Below, piece after piece: positions 45,612-56,861 of a stretch of 64,000 nt of DNA. The position numbers were made by a program, and so were the translations under genes. Source of the DNA: Nephrocerus scutellatus (Eukaryota > Arthropoda > Insecta > Diptera > Pipunculidae); NCBI GenBank assembly GCA_947095585.1, contig OX352764.1:75998816-76062815 (forward strand), given 5' to 3'. The first letter of the stretch is position 1; each line of letters begins with the position of its first letter. The notes beneath the pieces are model-generated. The model was given only the letters and a program-made list of their open reading frames with translations. It made no database searches and was not told where the DNA came from.

Positions 45612-46395
45612 ATTTTTAAATTCTCTATATTAACTTTGCGTGCCCGTGGCTGGCTTGCTGGCTGGTAGGCAGAATCTTGTGATCAATTTTTAACACACTT
45701 CCTAAAGTCCGATTTTATTCAAACTTTGCACACATGTCTATTTCCCATGACAATACTTTCTATTAAGAGTGATCTATTTGAGAGTGATCGGCCTGCGGGA
45801 TCGGGGGCTCCCATGCAAATTTTTTTCCATATGGCGGCATCAGATCATATCATCCTATAATGACTGTGTTCTGTGTGCGCTGATGACCTGATGCGCTGTA
45901 AGCAGCGTTGCTTTCTTTACGATTGTGGTTGTTTTGTTGTTGGGTGGCAGTGCTTCGCATTGGTTTTTGATTTTCAGCATTTATAGTGGAATTGAGTATA
46001 CCTATGGTTATTAGAGAGTTAACATGGCTGACTGGCCAAATCTTGTGATCAATTTTTAACACACTTGCTAAAACCCGATTTTGTTATGGGTTTTTTTTCT
46101 ATATTTACTTCGCCTGCCCGTGGCTGGCTGGTCAGATTTTCTGATCAATTTTTAACCCACTTCCCAACGCCCGATTTTATTGAAATTTTGCACATACACA
46201 TATATACACGGTGACAATACTTTCTGTTAAAATTTCAGGGCTGCGGGATCGTGGGGCTCTCATACAAAATTTTCCATTTTGCGGCATCAGATCATATCAT
46301 ACTATAATGCCTGTGTTCTGTGTTCGCTGATGCGATGTAGGCAGCGCTGCTTGCTTTACGATTGGGGTTGTTTTGTTGTTGCGTTGCAGCAGAGA
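45612..46395 (+). repeat. Repeat-family heads in tandem with a duplicated downstream module
   Basis: Heads at 45612 (AAATTCTCTATATTAACTTT), partial at about 46025 and again at about 46090 (TATATTTACTTCGCCTGCCC). The first and third are followed by one array unit and then by a near-identical 90-110-bp block (GCGGCATCAGATCATATCAT...GTTGTTTTGTTGTTG) at 45833-45945 and 46283-46390. This indicates a tandem duplication of about 450 bp. Confidence 0.65.
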
Positions 46396-46849
46396 GTATA
46401 GAGATATCAAGAGGAAGTAGAACAAATATTTTTATACAAAACTGAATTGTGCAGCAATTGAAATGTTTTGTACACTCAGATGTGGGAGTGCACTTTTAAT
46501 TTGTGTTTTGTACAATATTACGACTACGAGTACAAAACCTTCTCTATAGAAAGCCCAACTGTATGCATAGTAATGCTGTAAAAGAACGCGAAATATTTAT
46601 GTATTTGTGACATGTGAATACAATGTAGAAAAGATAAGCAGAGGCATATTATGAAACTCTCTAACTGACGGTAGTGAAAAGAGCAAGAAACGTAATTTGT
46701 GGCAGCGAAACGCAGAAAAATTTCGTATGGTTTTAATCAAAACCTTTTCTATAGAAAGCCCAACTGTTCCAAACGTACACAGATACATGCTTAGATTTAT
46801 CCCAAACGTATTTGTATTAGTAATCAACTAAAGAGTAAAATCCATATAA
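46396..46849. other. No gene; short direct repeat
   Basis: A direct repeat of about 27 bp (CTATAGAAAGCCCAACTGT plus flank) occurs at about 46540 and 46745. Otherwise AT-rich. Confidence 0.4.
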
Positions 46850-47070
46850 AATTTTTCTGTTTCCCACTACCACATCTATTAGAGAATTTACATGAAAATT
46901 TTTAATTTTTATGGGTTGTTTTTTTCTCGGCTTCTACCAGTCAGAATTTAATGGGATAAGTTTTAAAACAATAAAAAAAAACTTTTTTTTTTTTTTAAAA
47001 AGTATTTTTTTTTAAAAAAAAAGTTTCACTCTCAAATTTTAATAGAAAGCATTGTCATCGGAAATATACA
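46850..47070 (+). repeat. Head-array-tail family tail, followed by T- and A-rich simple sequence
   Basis: TAGAGAATTTACATGAAAAT and TTTTTATGGGTTG at 46880-46920, followed by long T and A runs (46975-47025) and a partial inverted unit piece near 47040-47085. Confidence 0.6.
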
Positions 47071-47329
47071 TACATGTGTGCAATTGAATTGAAAGCTACT
47101 TACAAAGTGGAAAAATTGTGTATATAATATAAGTAAAATATTCTTGTGGTTACTGTCTGGTCTGTCTATGCAGAACACATTTTGTAAACACAGTCAATAT
47201 TTTTAGAACATTAGAACACTTTGAAATCAGTTGATTGGATTTAAAAACGAAATATTTCAACACAATAAGTTAGTTATCATTTCAAATTATACGATTCTAC
47301 TTGAAATAATATAGGGCTTTTTTATATTG

Positions 47330-47477
47330 TAATAAGAGAATAATAAGTAAATACCAGTGCAACTTTGTGAACTCTGTAAATTTGTTAAATTAAAGTTGTT
47401 ATCTGAAACGAGCTTGTGTTGTGTTAATATTTGCAAAATCCATATCGAACTCTAAAGATAGCTCGAATTTCGTAACA
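47330..47477 (+). repeat. LTR 3' end fragment related to the solo LTR at 4344
   Basis: Shares TTGTGTTGTGTTAATATTTGCAAAATCC-like sequence and the terminal AATTTCGTAACA (ending 47477) with 5430-5491. No TGTTACGAAA start was found upstream, so the left part is missing or unrecognisably diverged. Confidence 0.5.
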
Positions 47478-47479
47478 GT

Positions 47480-49230
47480 ATTTTTGTAGGACAAATTTCA
47501 GTAAGAAATTGCTTTAAGACAAATACTCGTATGTGCGAGAATGATATATCTGGCCGCCACATTCGTGCTTCAGTTTGATGCTATAGGAGAAACTTTCGCT
47601 AAGATTTATAGCAGATACGTGCGTGCTAAAAGCCCGCGATTGAGATCACAAAATATGCGTTGTTCGTTCGTTTTTACTATGTTCCGGAACAAAATTAGTC
47701 TCTTCTTGCGTTTGCTTCTTGAATTCTGGCCATCGCTGGTCGTTGAGTCGTGCAAGCAGGCCATACGTGGTGCGACTCACGCCGCGTGGCTATTGGAATC
47801 TTTACACGATATAGTCACCATGCACACTCCTTCATGCACCATTGCCGTGTAGCGGCGCGCATTAGCAATCCAGCATCGTATTGATTTATTATCAACTTGT
47901 TCAATAATTGCCTTATTGATTGGCAGTTTGACTTTTGTTAAACGATCAATAAATTTTGCCAGCGCATAGAGTTTTCCACTTTTTCAACTACTGCCAGGCG
48001 CACAACGAATCGTTTTCACATTCATGCGGAAAACCTTTTTGCAGTGACTGGTCTGTCTGTTTAATATACTTGACTAAGACGTGTTAACGAGTTCATTTGT
48101 ACCATCATAGAATGATGGACATACACGTTTATATAGGAATGGTACTCATGCTGCAGCGGAAACTCTACAATATCTCTAAGTGGAAACTTGACTTGTAATT
48201 TGCCTTGTTGGGCGCATTGATCGGAGCTCAGAGGATTAGTTGGTCATGTATTTCATTAGGAGCGCGTTAAATCTATGAACTGCCACAGACGGAGGCGGTT
48301 GTGGTTAAATATGTGGATGTTGCATTATTTGCGGAATTTGTGTAATTTTGCTTGTTATCTGCATAGCACGAAGAAAGATACAGGTACTTGCGCGGTTGCA
48401 ATGTGCATATATGCCGTCTCATATTTTCATAAAGTGAAAGTGTACGTGTACATCAGAGCTTTACAGCGTTTAGGAGTGGTAGCGGTATATTCATAATGCT
48501 TAGTAATCTATAATTGGCATCTGGGAAATGGTAATTGTTATTGAAAGTTAATTTGATAAAAAACATGTACAAGCACATTTTCTTGCTTAATAACTATTTC
48601 GAAACACATACCGTAATTATTTTGGTGGCACTTACGGTGATTTAGTGCTATTAAATACTTTCATCATAAGCTTATGGTATATAGGTTTCCTTTAATTACA
48701 AAATTGTTAATTTAGAAATACGAGTACGTGCATGCATCTTAGACGTGCAACTAAGTGACAAGTAATTTGGTACTTATTGTTTGAGATGGAGTTAACGCAA
48801 CTTTAAGAGGGGAATGTGTGTCTACGTCATTGGTCATGTAGCCATAGACGCTTTTTATATATTTGTGTTTTATTTACTGGACTCTTAAGTATTGACCCGC
48901 TTTAATTCTTCCAAATATCTATCGATCAAACTCGAATGTTTTTTTTATCATCAAGCTGGATATTTGCAACAACAGTAAACACTAAACACATTTTTTTATA
49001 AATAAATAAAATATGTCTGTATATCCGGTTCATTTAATTAGACGCACCTTAATGTTTTCTGTAAATCTCTTCTCTTTCTCTTAATTTTCATCACAGAAAA
49101 AAAAGTTAGCTTTGGCCTAACTAATTCTGTAACTCCTTTACCAATTGTAACCAAGCTTGGTATACATATAAATTATAATCTGGAATCAAATACTGTGGGT
49201 TGGGGTAGCAGGTTTTTTGGCTGTGGGAGT
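47480..49230. other. No confident gene
   Basis: A 103-codon plus frame at 47541-47852 lacks any motif, and its reverse strand is also partly open. Not called as a gene. Confidence 0.35.
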
Positions 49231-49234
49231 GGTG

Positions 49235-49905
49235 GCAGCCCATATTAGTGTCGGGCCTACAGTTTTCGGTATCTCCGCGATGAATCGTGTTGGTAGTACA
49301 CTCATATGGGTGAGTTATGCATACCAGCAGGGGGGAGAAAACCCGATATTAGTGTCGATTCTATAGTTTTCGGGGTTGTTCAGTTAAATGGTGATGGTAA
49401 GACAGCTCTAGGGGTATGGGGTCGATAGCGGAGGGGGTTAGCGATATTAGTGTCAATTCTATAGTTTCCGGGATCACTGAGTTGAATGGTGATGGTAAGA
49501 TAGCCCTAGGGGGATGGCGTCGATAACTGAGAGTGGGGGTTGACCGATGTGTCGATTCTATAGTTTTCGTTGAATTGAATGGTGATGGTAAGACAGCTCT
49601 AAGGGAATGTGGTCTATAACCGAGGAGGAGGGGTGACCGATATTAATGCTGATTCTATAGTTTTCTGTATCGCTGAGGTGAATGGTGTTGGCAATACAGC
49701 TCTAGGGGGATGGGGTCGATAGCTGAGTGGGTGAGGGGGTGGGGTGAGGGGGGGGGGTGAGGCGGGTGACCGATAATAGTGTCCATTCCAAAGTTCTCGT
49801 GGTCACTGAGATGAAGTGTTGATAGGACACTCCCATGGGTGAGTTGTATCCACGCAGGGAGGAGGGTGACCGTTGTTAGTGTCGATCTCATAGTCATAGG
49901 TGGTA
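49235..49905 (+). repeat. About 100-bp minisatellite, six to seven units
   Basis: Units begin ATTAGTGTCGATTCTATAGT and continue TTTTCGG, GATGGTGATGGTAAGACAGC-like, GGGGATGGGGTCGATA, then a G-rich GAGGGGGTGACCGAT. Copies start near 49235, 49349, 49448, 49550, 49640, 49775 and 49876. Edge units differ most. Near 49730-49760 there is a very G-rich run. Confidence 0.85.
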
Positions 49906-49909
49906 TGGA

Positions 49910-52865
49910 TAAAGATTTTTTCCATGCAGTACATAGAAATTTTATGTCTGGTAACATTCAATTACAAAACTAAGCGTCTGATGCAGTGAAATTTAAAAAC
50001 GAGCTCTAGCATTCATACAAAACCAATGATGACACTTTGAGCACTTGTGTTAACTGTTATTGTATACACATAAAACAAAAATTATCTAAAACGATATAAA
50101 ATCATTTTTTATTCATAACCTTTAGAGCTTAAAGCAAAAAACCTTTTTTTTAACAAATTTTACCTGCTTTTCCTGGTTTTCCCAAGTATCATAAAATCTA
50201 TGGGGTTTTCCGCAAACTTGTTAGGGATTTTTATTTTTATTATGACGTTCATAAAAAAATAAAAGTAAAATGCTATCCTTAATACGCATTTTCTGGAGAA
50301 AATTTACCTCAAATTTAAAAATTGGCATGGGCGAGAAAACTGAAACAGGTATTGAAGTTAGATATCTGAAGACTCAAAAATGATATCAACTTTATTTAAA
50401 CCTAGTTACAAAGGCTAGTATTTCTTTTAAAAATAAAGTTCTAAACGAAGCTTTTTCTTAAATCCCCGATAAATGATGTCAAATTTAGAGATAGACCCTC
50501 ACTGTAGAACGATTTTTTTCTTAGACTATACCCAAAAATCATTTCCCAAAATATCCTTGATGAATTAGGGGACACCCTGTATATATGTACACATATATGA
50601 ATAATACGTATAATTTTTAGTATTATAAGCCCAATAGTTTCCATCTTTATTGGAACATATAAATAACATAGATACTCGTACATCAACAATAAAAACCCAG
50701 CTCCTCTTAAATCCCTGACACCACGCTGTCACACACATGTCACAAATGTGAAACATAATACGCAAGCGCCTCAGTAAAAGCATGTATTTACTATTTGTAA
50801 TAATCCTCCTTTCATATCTGCAAAAATGCCAATCAATATTGAAAGGATAAGGTATTATGATTGTGTATCCATGTGGATTTATGATTGCTACTAGAATACC
50901 CGAAGCCAAACGCAAACGCCATGTGAGAAACCGCATGCAAAGGTAACATATAGTTGGGGAAGTGTTTCATCATCATCAATACCTCCAGAGCGCATACCCA
51001 TTGTCGCACAGCAACATGACAGCTGACGCAACCACACACGTGACACAGTCATCAACCACAACATCCACAACATACATATATCGTACGTACGTATTCGCGA
51101 TTGCAGAAGGAGCAATTTTAAAATCTATCATCGTAAGTTCTTGTCAAAGAAATATCGAATATCTCATTATGTTTACTTGGATTTTTATCATTGCCAACTA
51201 GGCCTTGTAGCATTCATCACATTGACGGAGGAAGGGAGCGCACTTGGCGCACAACATTTGTTAATCGATCCAATTTCGAACATTGTGTGGTTTGGGAAAA
51301 TTTCACCTGTCTAAAAATGTCAGTTACCTAAAGGATAAAGATTTTTGTGTAATGTAATAAGTTTGTCTGTCTAATCAAGTACGTACGTAATATATTATTA
51401 TGGTTGTAATGTGTGGAAGGGAAGGGAGTGCGTTTAAATTTTACATACTATGCTACGACTTTTGGCTATCTGAGAGTAGAAACCCGAACTAGCTGACTAC
51501 CCGGCGTTTGCCCAGGTATTTATTTATCCCAATCTTCTATAAGGCAGGGGTAGAAAAAAGATTAATATCTATCTATATATAAGGAAAAATCGCAGTAATT
51601 GTATTTACAAATTAAGTATTTTAAACAATAGGTACAGTATTCAAATCCCAGTTTAAGTAAAAGACGATGTGGTGCCAATCCAGACGAATTAATGAGGAAA
51701 TTGGTAGATAATTAAATTCCTCGATATCGATAGACTTATATTCAATGACTTCGCCTGTTAACACGGCATGTATTTTATTGTTTATTTCGTGGATGTCTTC
51801 ATTTTTAGCATATTTTATTTATTTATTGGTGGTGGGCTGAGGAGCTTTGTGCACTGCGACCTTAAGGTTTGTTGTGCATCCCAGAAGTTTTAACACATTA
51901 ACAGATAGTTTAGTTCCGTTATGAATGCCACTATATGCACCAATTAAATCGATCTGGCATTGGGACAGAGATCCGTGTGGGCCTGGAGGTATTTAGATCT
52001 TTAATGGGTGAGGGCGTCGCATAGACGGAAAGTGTTCTGGTGTTTCTTTTGCCTCGTTATAGAATCAGCAGCAGTCCGTTTTGGATTTCTCAATGTTTTT
52101 ATATTTGCGCCTCGGCAATAAGATGAGCCCTTTATTAAATTTAAAAAATCAAAGGAATGTAATTTACAGTATATCACATTCCTCACGTTTGTAGTCCATT
52201 TCAGTTTATTTTCTCAGAATTCTCCCTGATTCATTGCAAAATCAATACGGAAAACGATCACAAAACTCAAACAATGTGAGTTCAAATGCTTTATTCAAAG
52301 GATCATAGTCAAGAAAAACTACAAAAAAACCTTAAACAAGAAAATATTACAAATTATAAAGTAAGTGAGCCTTCAAAATTCTTGGAAACTATAATATACA
52401 ATTCGGTCTTTCAGAAGCTAGTTGAAGTCTTTCTTTAAGGCCAACCACTAAACAGTGAATCGTACTGGATTTTTTTCTAGTACCTTCCAAAAGGTGAAAA
52501 GACTCAAAATTCCACAAAATGAATGTTTTTTTGTCTCCAAACATTGCACCAAGGCAGAGTTGGTTTCAAAAAAAGTTTGCCAAAAAAGAAAAAATCTCTT
52601 TACAAAAGATTCTTTGATGATTCTTCGTGCAGTTCGGCTAAGTTCTTTCGAGCAACTATAAATTCAGGCTTTTATAAAGATTTACCATTTCAGTTTTTTT
52701 GTTTTTATTTTTTAGGATTTAAAAAATTAAAACAAAAATTTAGAATTTTGTATATGAATCCATTTTTAAGAGATGGCTGTACCAGAAAAGGAAATTCAAT
52801 GTATGGCGGTCCAACTTAAGTGCTCAGTTCATATGTTTATGTTATATTTAAGAAGCTTTTGGTTT
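49910..52865. other. No gene recognised; scattered possible transposon edges
   Basis: Near 50565-50580, GGGGACACCCTGTATATA resembles the terminus of many Tc1/mariner-type elements, but no partner end was found. Near 51490-51520, AACTAGCTGACTACCCGGCG resembles a reversed Helitron-type 3' end, and TCTATCTATATATAAGG follows at 51568. Overlapping frames on both strands around 50565-51201 have no motifs. Confidence 0.35.
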
Positions 52866-52869
52866 GTCT

Positions 52870-53340
52870 TATCCCAGGCGATAATTCTCATTCTCCTTCG
52901 ATGGAAATGTTGTCCCACTCACCGATCTTGTTATCCTGAGCTGGTTTTCAGGATAGCCAATGCTGGTTTTAGAGCCAGTTAAAATTCCTTCTGTACCTTC
53001 TCTCGTACAGAGGTCTGCTGCCTTGTTTCCTAGCCTACTGAATGATCGGGAGACCACATTAGGGTGATTTTGTTGGTTTTGGCCAATTCTGTTCAGTGGC
53101 AGTCGTAGCTCCACGTTGTTTTGGAATGAAAGACTGGGCCTTTTGAGGCTAGTACTGCAGCCTGGCTGTCAGAGATATACATCTCGGTTCTTATGTACCT
53201 TCTTTTGTTACATTCTAAAGTACAGACTTCTATTGTTATTGTGTCTGCCTGGATGACGGAGATTTTCCTAGGAGCATTCGTAATGTAAGTCTAGGTCCTA
53301 TATTTGTTTTTGATTCATCTGTATAATATGTGCATATTTG
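52870..53340 (-). pseudogene. Decayed LINE RNase H domain
   Basis: Minus strand, broken frames: TDESKTNIGPR (TDGSK-like start) near 53330, then LGNKAADLCTREGTEGILTG and a SKTSIGYP stretch near 52950-53040, matching the NEKADELAREGT...GIP end of RNase H in R1/I/LOA-type LINEs. Stops throughout. Confidence 0.55.
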
Positions 53341-53571
53341 GGATAGCAAGCTATGCTCCTATGCAAGATATGCTCCTTACTTTCAATGCACAACATCAAT
53401 TATTGATCTCGTACTTAAACAATTTAGACACAGAACAGGTGACATAAGATGAATAAACTAATTATACAACTAATTAGTTTATTAATTTTAAATATATATA
53501 TATATTTAAAAAATAGTTCACTCTAATGCTAATGCGTCACCAATTAACCTGCTAAATTACTATTAATAATA

Positions 53572-53656
53572 ATTTTTGGCGCGACAGACCGTTGTGGTCC
53601 AAGGCCTAGCTTCTCGCAACCATTCGTGTTGTGCGTGTTATTTTTTTTGCAAACAA
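53572..53656 (-). repeat. 5'-truncated SINE fragment
   Basis: Matches the 3' half of the SINE at 24026 in reverse orientation (GCGCGACAGACCGTTGTGGT, then AAGGCCTAGCTTCTCGCAAC). It begins at the same SINE position as 495-595. A further SINE-like snippet (GTGACAGTTATTACTCTCGG) lies at 53893-53912. Confidence 0.65.
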
Positions 53657-53929
53657 ATGGAAACTACTATCATAGACAATACCAGATGTCTTCCGCATAT
53701 TGAGCGATGCTATGTTTTTATAAGCCATATTTTGTCAAATTATGTACTACTAAACGAGTCCTATACACAAACCTAAAATTAAGGTACATACATACAAGTA
53801 CATACTTATTAACGAAATGGAGCACATAACTTATTTAAAGTATCCCAAGTACAAATAATTCAAAATCATTAGATCGGGCAAACGTGCCCGGCGTGACAGT
53901 TATTACTCTCGGATGTTTTTCCTACGTTG

Positions 53930-54210
53930 AAAGTAATAATTTGTTGACTCCTTTTCAGTCTGGTTTAAGAAAACACCATTGTTACAATACAGCATTAACA
54001 TTACAGCATATACTGCATTAATTTTCAAATTACGTGGGATAAATTAAAATTATACTTCGGCTTTAGTAACTCTGCTGTTACATTTGTTCTTGATTAACTT
54101 AGTGGTAGAACGCAGCAAATATTTATAAATAATAGTTACTACTTCACACTCGAACTGAAGACTGCAGTACCACAGTGATATGTACTTGGCCTACTTCTAT
54201 TTGTCTTATA
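53930..54210 (+). pseudogene. LINE RT fragment, part upstream of the DD41D insertion
   Basis: LLTPFQSGLRKHHCYNTALT at about 53940, then a decayed DLSGRTQQIFINNSYY region and PQ(stop)YVLGLLLFVL, corresponding to the PQGSVLGPLLF motif just before the catalytic box. It continues at 55514. Confidence 0.65.
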
Positions 54211-55513
54211 ACGGGTGTTTTTTTAGGAGGTTTGTTTTTCCGATAGATGTCGTTTTATTTTATGACAGTTGTTTTGACAGCTCAAAGTGGCATTTCTACT
54301 CAGTATTGTTTGGCAAATCATTATGAATAGGTTAACTCCAGAACAACGTTTTCAAATCGTGGAAATTTATTTTCAAAATCAGTGTTCAATTAAAAATGTT
54401 TATAGAGCACTTCGTGAATTTTATGGTGCACATAATCGTCCGTCAGAGACCACCATAAAGAACGTAATTACCAAATTTCGGTCTACATTCACTCTTTTGG
54501 ATGCCAAGCCACCGACAAGAATGAGAAGAGTTCGTACAGAAGAAAATATTGCTGTCGTTGAGGCCAGTGTCGAAGAAAACGACAATTTATCGATTCGTCG
54601 TCGTGCTCAGCAAATTGGACTTTGTCCATCGACTTTATGGAAAATTTTACGTAAAGATTTGGGTTTGGTGCCATACAAAATTCAATTGGTGCAAGAATTA
54701 AAGCCACACGACCATCGTTTGCGCCGTGAATTCAGTGATTGGTCGTTAAATCAATTGAACGAAGATCCATTTTTTTACCGTAAAATTCTCTTCAGTGATG
54801 AGGCGCATTTTTTGTTAAATGGATACGTCAACAAACAAAATTGTCGCATTTGGAGCAAAGATAATCCACACGCCGTTCAAGAATTACCAATGCATCCTGA
54901 TAAATGTACTGTTTGGTGCGGTCTATGGGCTGGTGGGATCATCGGTCCATATTTCTTTAAAAATGAGGAAGGACGACGCGTTATCGTGAATGGAAATCGA
55001 TACAGAACCATGTTAAATGAGTTTTTGTTGTCAAATCTTGAAGATATGGATATGGATGAAATGTGGTTTCAACAAGATGGTGCCACTTGCCATACAGCAC
55101 GTGAAACAATCGACTTATTGAAAGAAACTTTCAACGACAACATTATTTCGAGAAATGGTCCGGTGAATTGGCCTCCGCGTTCGTGCGATTTGACGCCACT
55201 CGATTACTTTTTGTGGGGATACGTGAAGTCATTGGTTTATGTGGATAAACCTCAATCGATTGACGCTTTGGAAACCAATATTCAACGTGTCATTGCTGAC
55301 ATACGCCCTCAAATGCTTGAAAAAGTGCTGGAAAATTGGACCTCCAGAATGACATTTGTGAAAAATAGTCGTGGTAGCCATATGCCAGAAATTGTGTTTA
55401 AATGTTAAATGCCAAAAAATTATCTACCAAATAAAAAAAAATTTTGGTCATTTCATAATTTTATATGTGTTTTATTCAAAAAAAAATCGGCAACCTCTTA
55501 AAAAAACACCCGT
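54211..55513 (+). mobile_element. Full-length DD41D (rosa-like) mariner
   Basis: TIRs ACGGGTGTTTTTTTAGGAGG (54211) and its near reverse complement ending 55513, with TA at both borders (54209-54210 and 55514-55515). 1303 bp with one intact transposase frame. Inserted into a LINE RT domain. Confidence 0.94.
54323..55408 (+). CDS. DD41D mariner transposase, intact
   Basis: 361 residues from the ATG at 54323. The frame is open upstream to 54287, but without ATG. N-terminal paired-type HTH region (RLTPEQRFQIVEIYFQNQCS, STLWKILRKDLGLVPYKIQL), then a DDE/D core: ILFSDEAHF with D159, WFQQDGATCHTA with D252, WPPRSCDLTPLDYFLWGYVK with D294. There are 41 residues between the last two. The length and catalytic triad are complete and the C-terminus ends EIVFKC. 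It cuts and pastes the element at TA sites. This is the only apparently competent DNA-transposon gene in the window and could in principle mobilise relatives with matching TIRs. Confidence 0.93.
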   Translation: MNRLTPEQRFQIVEIYFQNQCSIKNVYRALREFYGAHNRPSETTIKNVITKFRSTFTLLDAKPPTRMRRVRTEENIAVVEASVEENDNLSIRRRAQQIGLCPSTLWKILRKDLGLVPYKIQLVQELKPHDHRLRREFSDWSLNQLNEDPFFYRKILFSDEAHFLLNGYVNKQNCRIWSKDNPHAVQELPMHPDKCTVWCGLWAGGIIGPYFFKNEEGRRVIVNGNRYRTMLNEFLLSNLEDMDMDEMWFQQDGATCHTARETIDLLKETFNDNIISRNGPVNWPPRSCDLTPLDYFLWGYVKSLVYVDKPQSIDALETNIQRVIADIRPQMLEKVLENWTSRMTFVKNSRGSHMPEIVFKC

Positions 55514-55620
55514 TATATTAATAATCCAACGAACCTTTGCAAATCCGTTTTCGTGCATATGTACGCTGATGATGTACAAGTGTACTTTTCACTAAGGCAA
55601 GAAAACGAAGACCATACCGG
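55514..55620 (+). pseudogene. LINE RT fragment, part downstream of the DD41D insertion
   Basis: Reads INNPTNLCKSVFVHMYADDVQVYF with an intact YADD catalytic box. It is the direct continuation of the block ending LFVL at 54208. The frame decays after ENEDH. Confidence 0.65.
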
Positions 55621-56360
55621 AGCAGTCTGCCTGCAAATGCCTGCTGAAGTAGAAAAGTCAGTACCGCTGTCGCTGCTGAAAAGAAGCCTGCTGACAAAAG
55701 GGGCAATACAGCTGCTGATACGGATTATATTAATGAGTTGAATCGTCAATACATCGGCTCTTTCAACAAGATCATGAGCAGACGCAATTAAACCAATGAA
55801 AAGATGGAAAGATTATGTAAGCCCGGCCGGTTTATTGAAGGTGACTGAAATTAGGTAGCTAAAATGTAAGACAATAATTTTCAGATGATAACAAACGCCT
55901 TCTTAATAATCTCCAAAAGAACAGAGAAAAATGTAAGAAAAATCATGGAGAAGTCTTTCATAGCTGTTAATTACACGGTGGAGAAAACCATGTCTAATTT
56001 GTTGAAAAATATGAAAGAGGCGCACCGTGGTCTCACAAGGATACAAGCAGCTTCACCCCAAGCAGCAACAATTGCAACTCCAGTAAAGCCTACACCAGTG
56101 CAGTACCCCCGGCAGTATTTCCTAAATCAGTGAAATCTGCCTCTTGTTGGAGATTCATGAGAAAAACGTGAATACGATGAAGCTGGAAGTTATCAAGAAG
56201 AGCGTCTCTGTTGTGAGCCGTCTTAAAAAGGAGGGCACAGAAGTGGAAGCGGAACTAAAGTTAAAAATGTTGGAGTCATTATTAACAGTAGTCTGTCAAC
56301 TAGTGGCTATGTTGTGGAAAAGTTCTGTCTACACTCCCCAGTGTATTCACTTATAGCTGG
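55621..56360 (+). other. Unrecognised coding-like region
   Basis: Two frames, 55885-56133 (IMEKSFIAVNYTVEKTMSNL, then KPTPVQYPRQYF) and 56144-56356 (VIKKSVSVVSRLKKEGTEVE), have helical, lysine- and glutamate-rich composition that looks protein-coding but broken. They could be the ORF1 or gag-like part of another retroelement. No motif identifies them. Confidence 0.35.
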
Positions 56361-56860
56361 TTCAAACTTTCTTTTTGCAGACTTTAAATGGCTCATAACG
56401 CCATGACAAGATACGTTTTCATGCTTCCTTCATGCTTATAGCCATGTTTTTTAATTCATCATTAAAAACTGTATCTTCATTCATAATTTATAATATATAT
56501 TCCAAGGCCTAGCTATGTGTCGGATAGGATTCGAATTTTGCAGACCACACGACCGTAGTCAATGCCTCCTCGTTATAGTTACTTTAATAGTCAACGCTTC
56601 ATTCACTCTGTCAGATTGTGGAACTCTCTTCCCGTTTTCTTGAGGGTAATACATTGATCTGGGAGCTTTAGGCAAGCAATATACGAGTATACGAATACTT
56701 TAGAATTAATCCAGGTTAAATTTTTATTTTCATTTTACACTAGCAATTTAATTATTTTGGCGGCTTCTTCCATTTTAATTTTTTTCCTCTGTTCTCTTAA
56801 ATTTCCTATTTTTCTTACCTTTTTTTCTCGTATATATTACACAGCATAAAATTATTTGCT
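56361..56860. other. No gene recognised
   Basis: AT-rich spacer. Confidence 0.35.
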
Positions 56861-56861
56861 T

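Noticed and set aside
47541..47852. 103-codon frame
   Set aside because: No recognisable motif, no clear start context, and no splice sites or related copies in the window.
50565..50582. GGGGACACCCTGTATATA as a Tc1/mariner terminus
   Set aside because: No matching inverted end or transposase remnant was found on either side, so no element is called.
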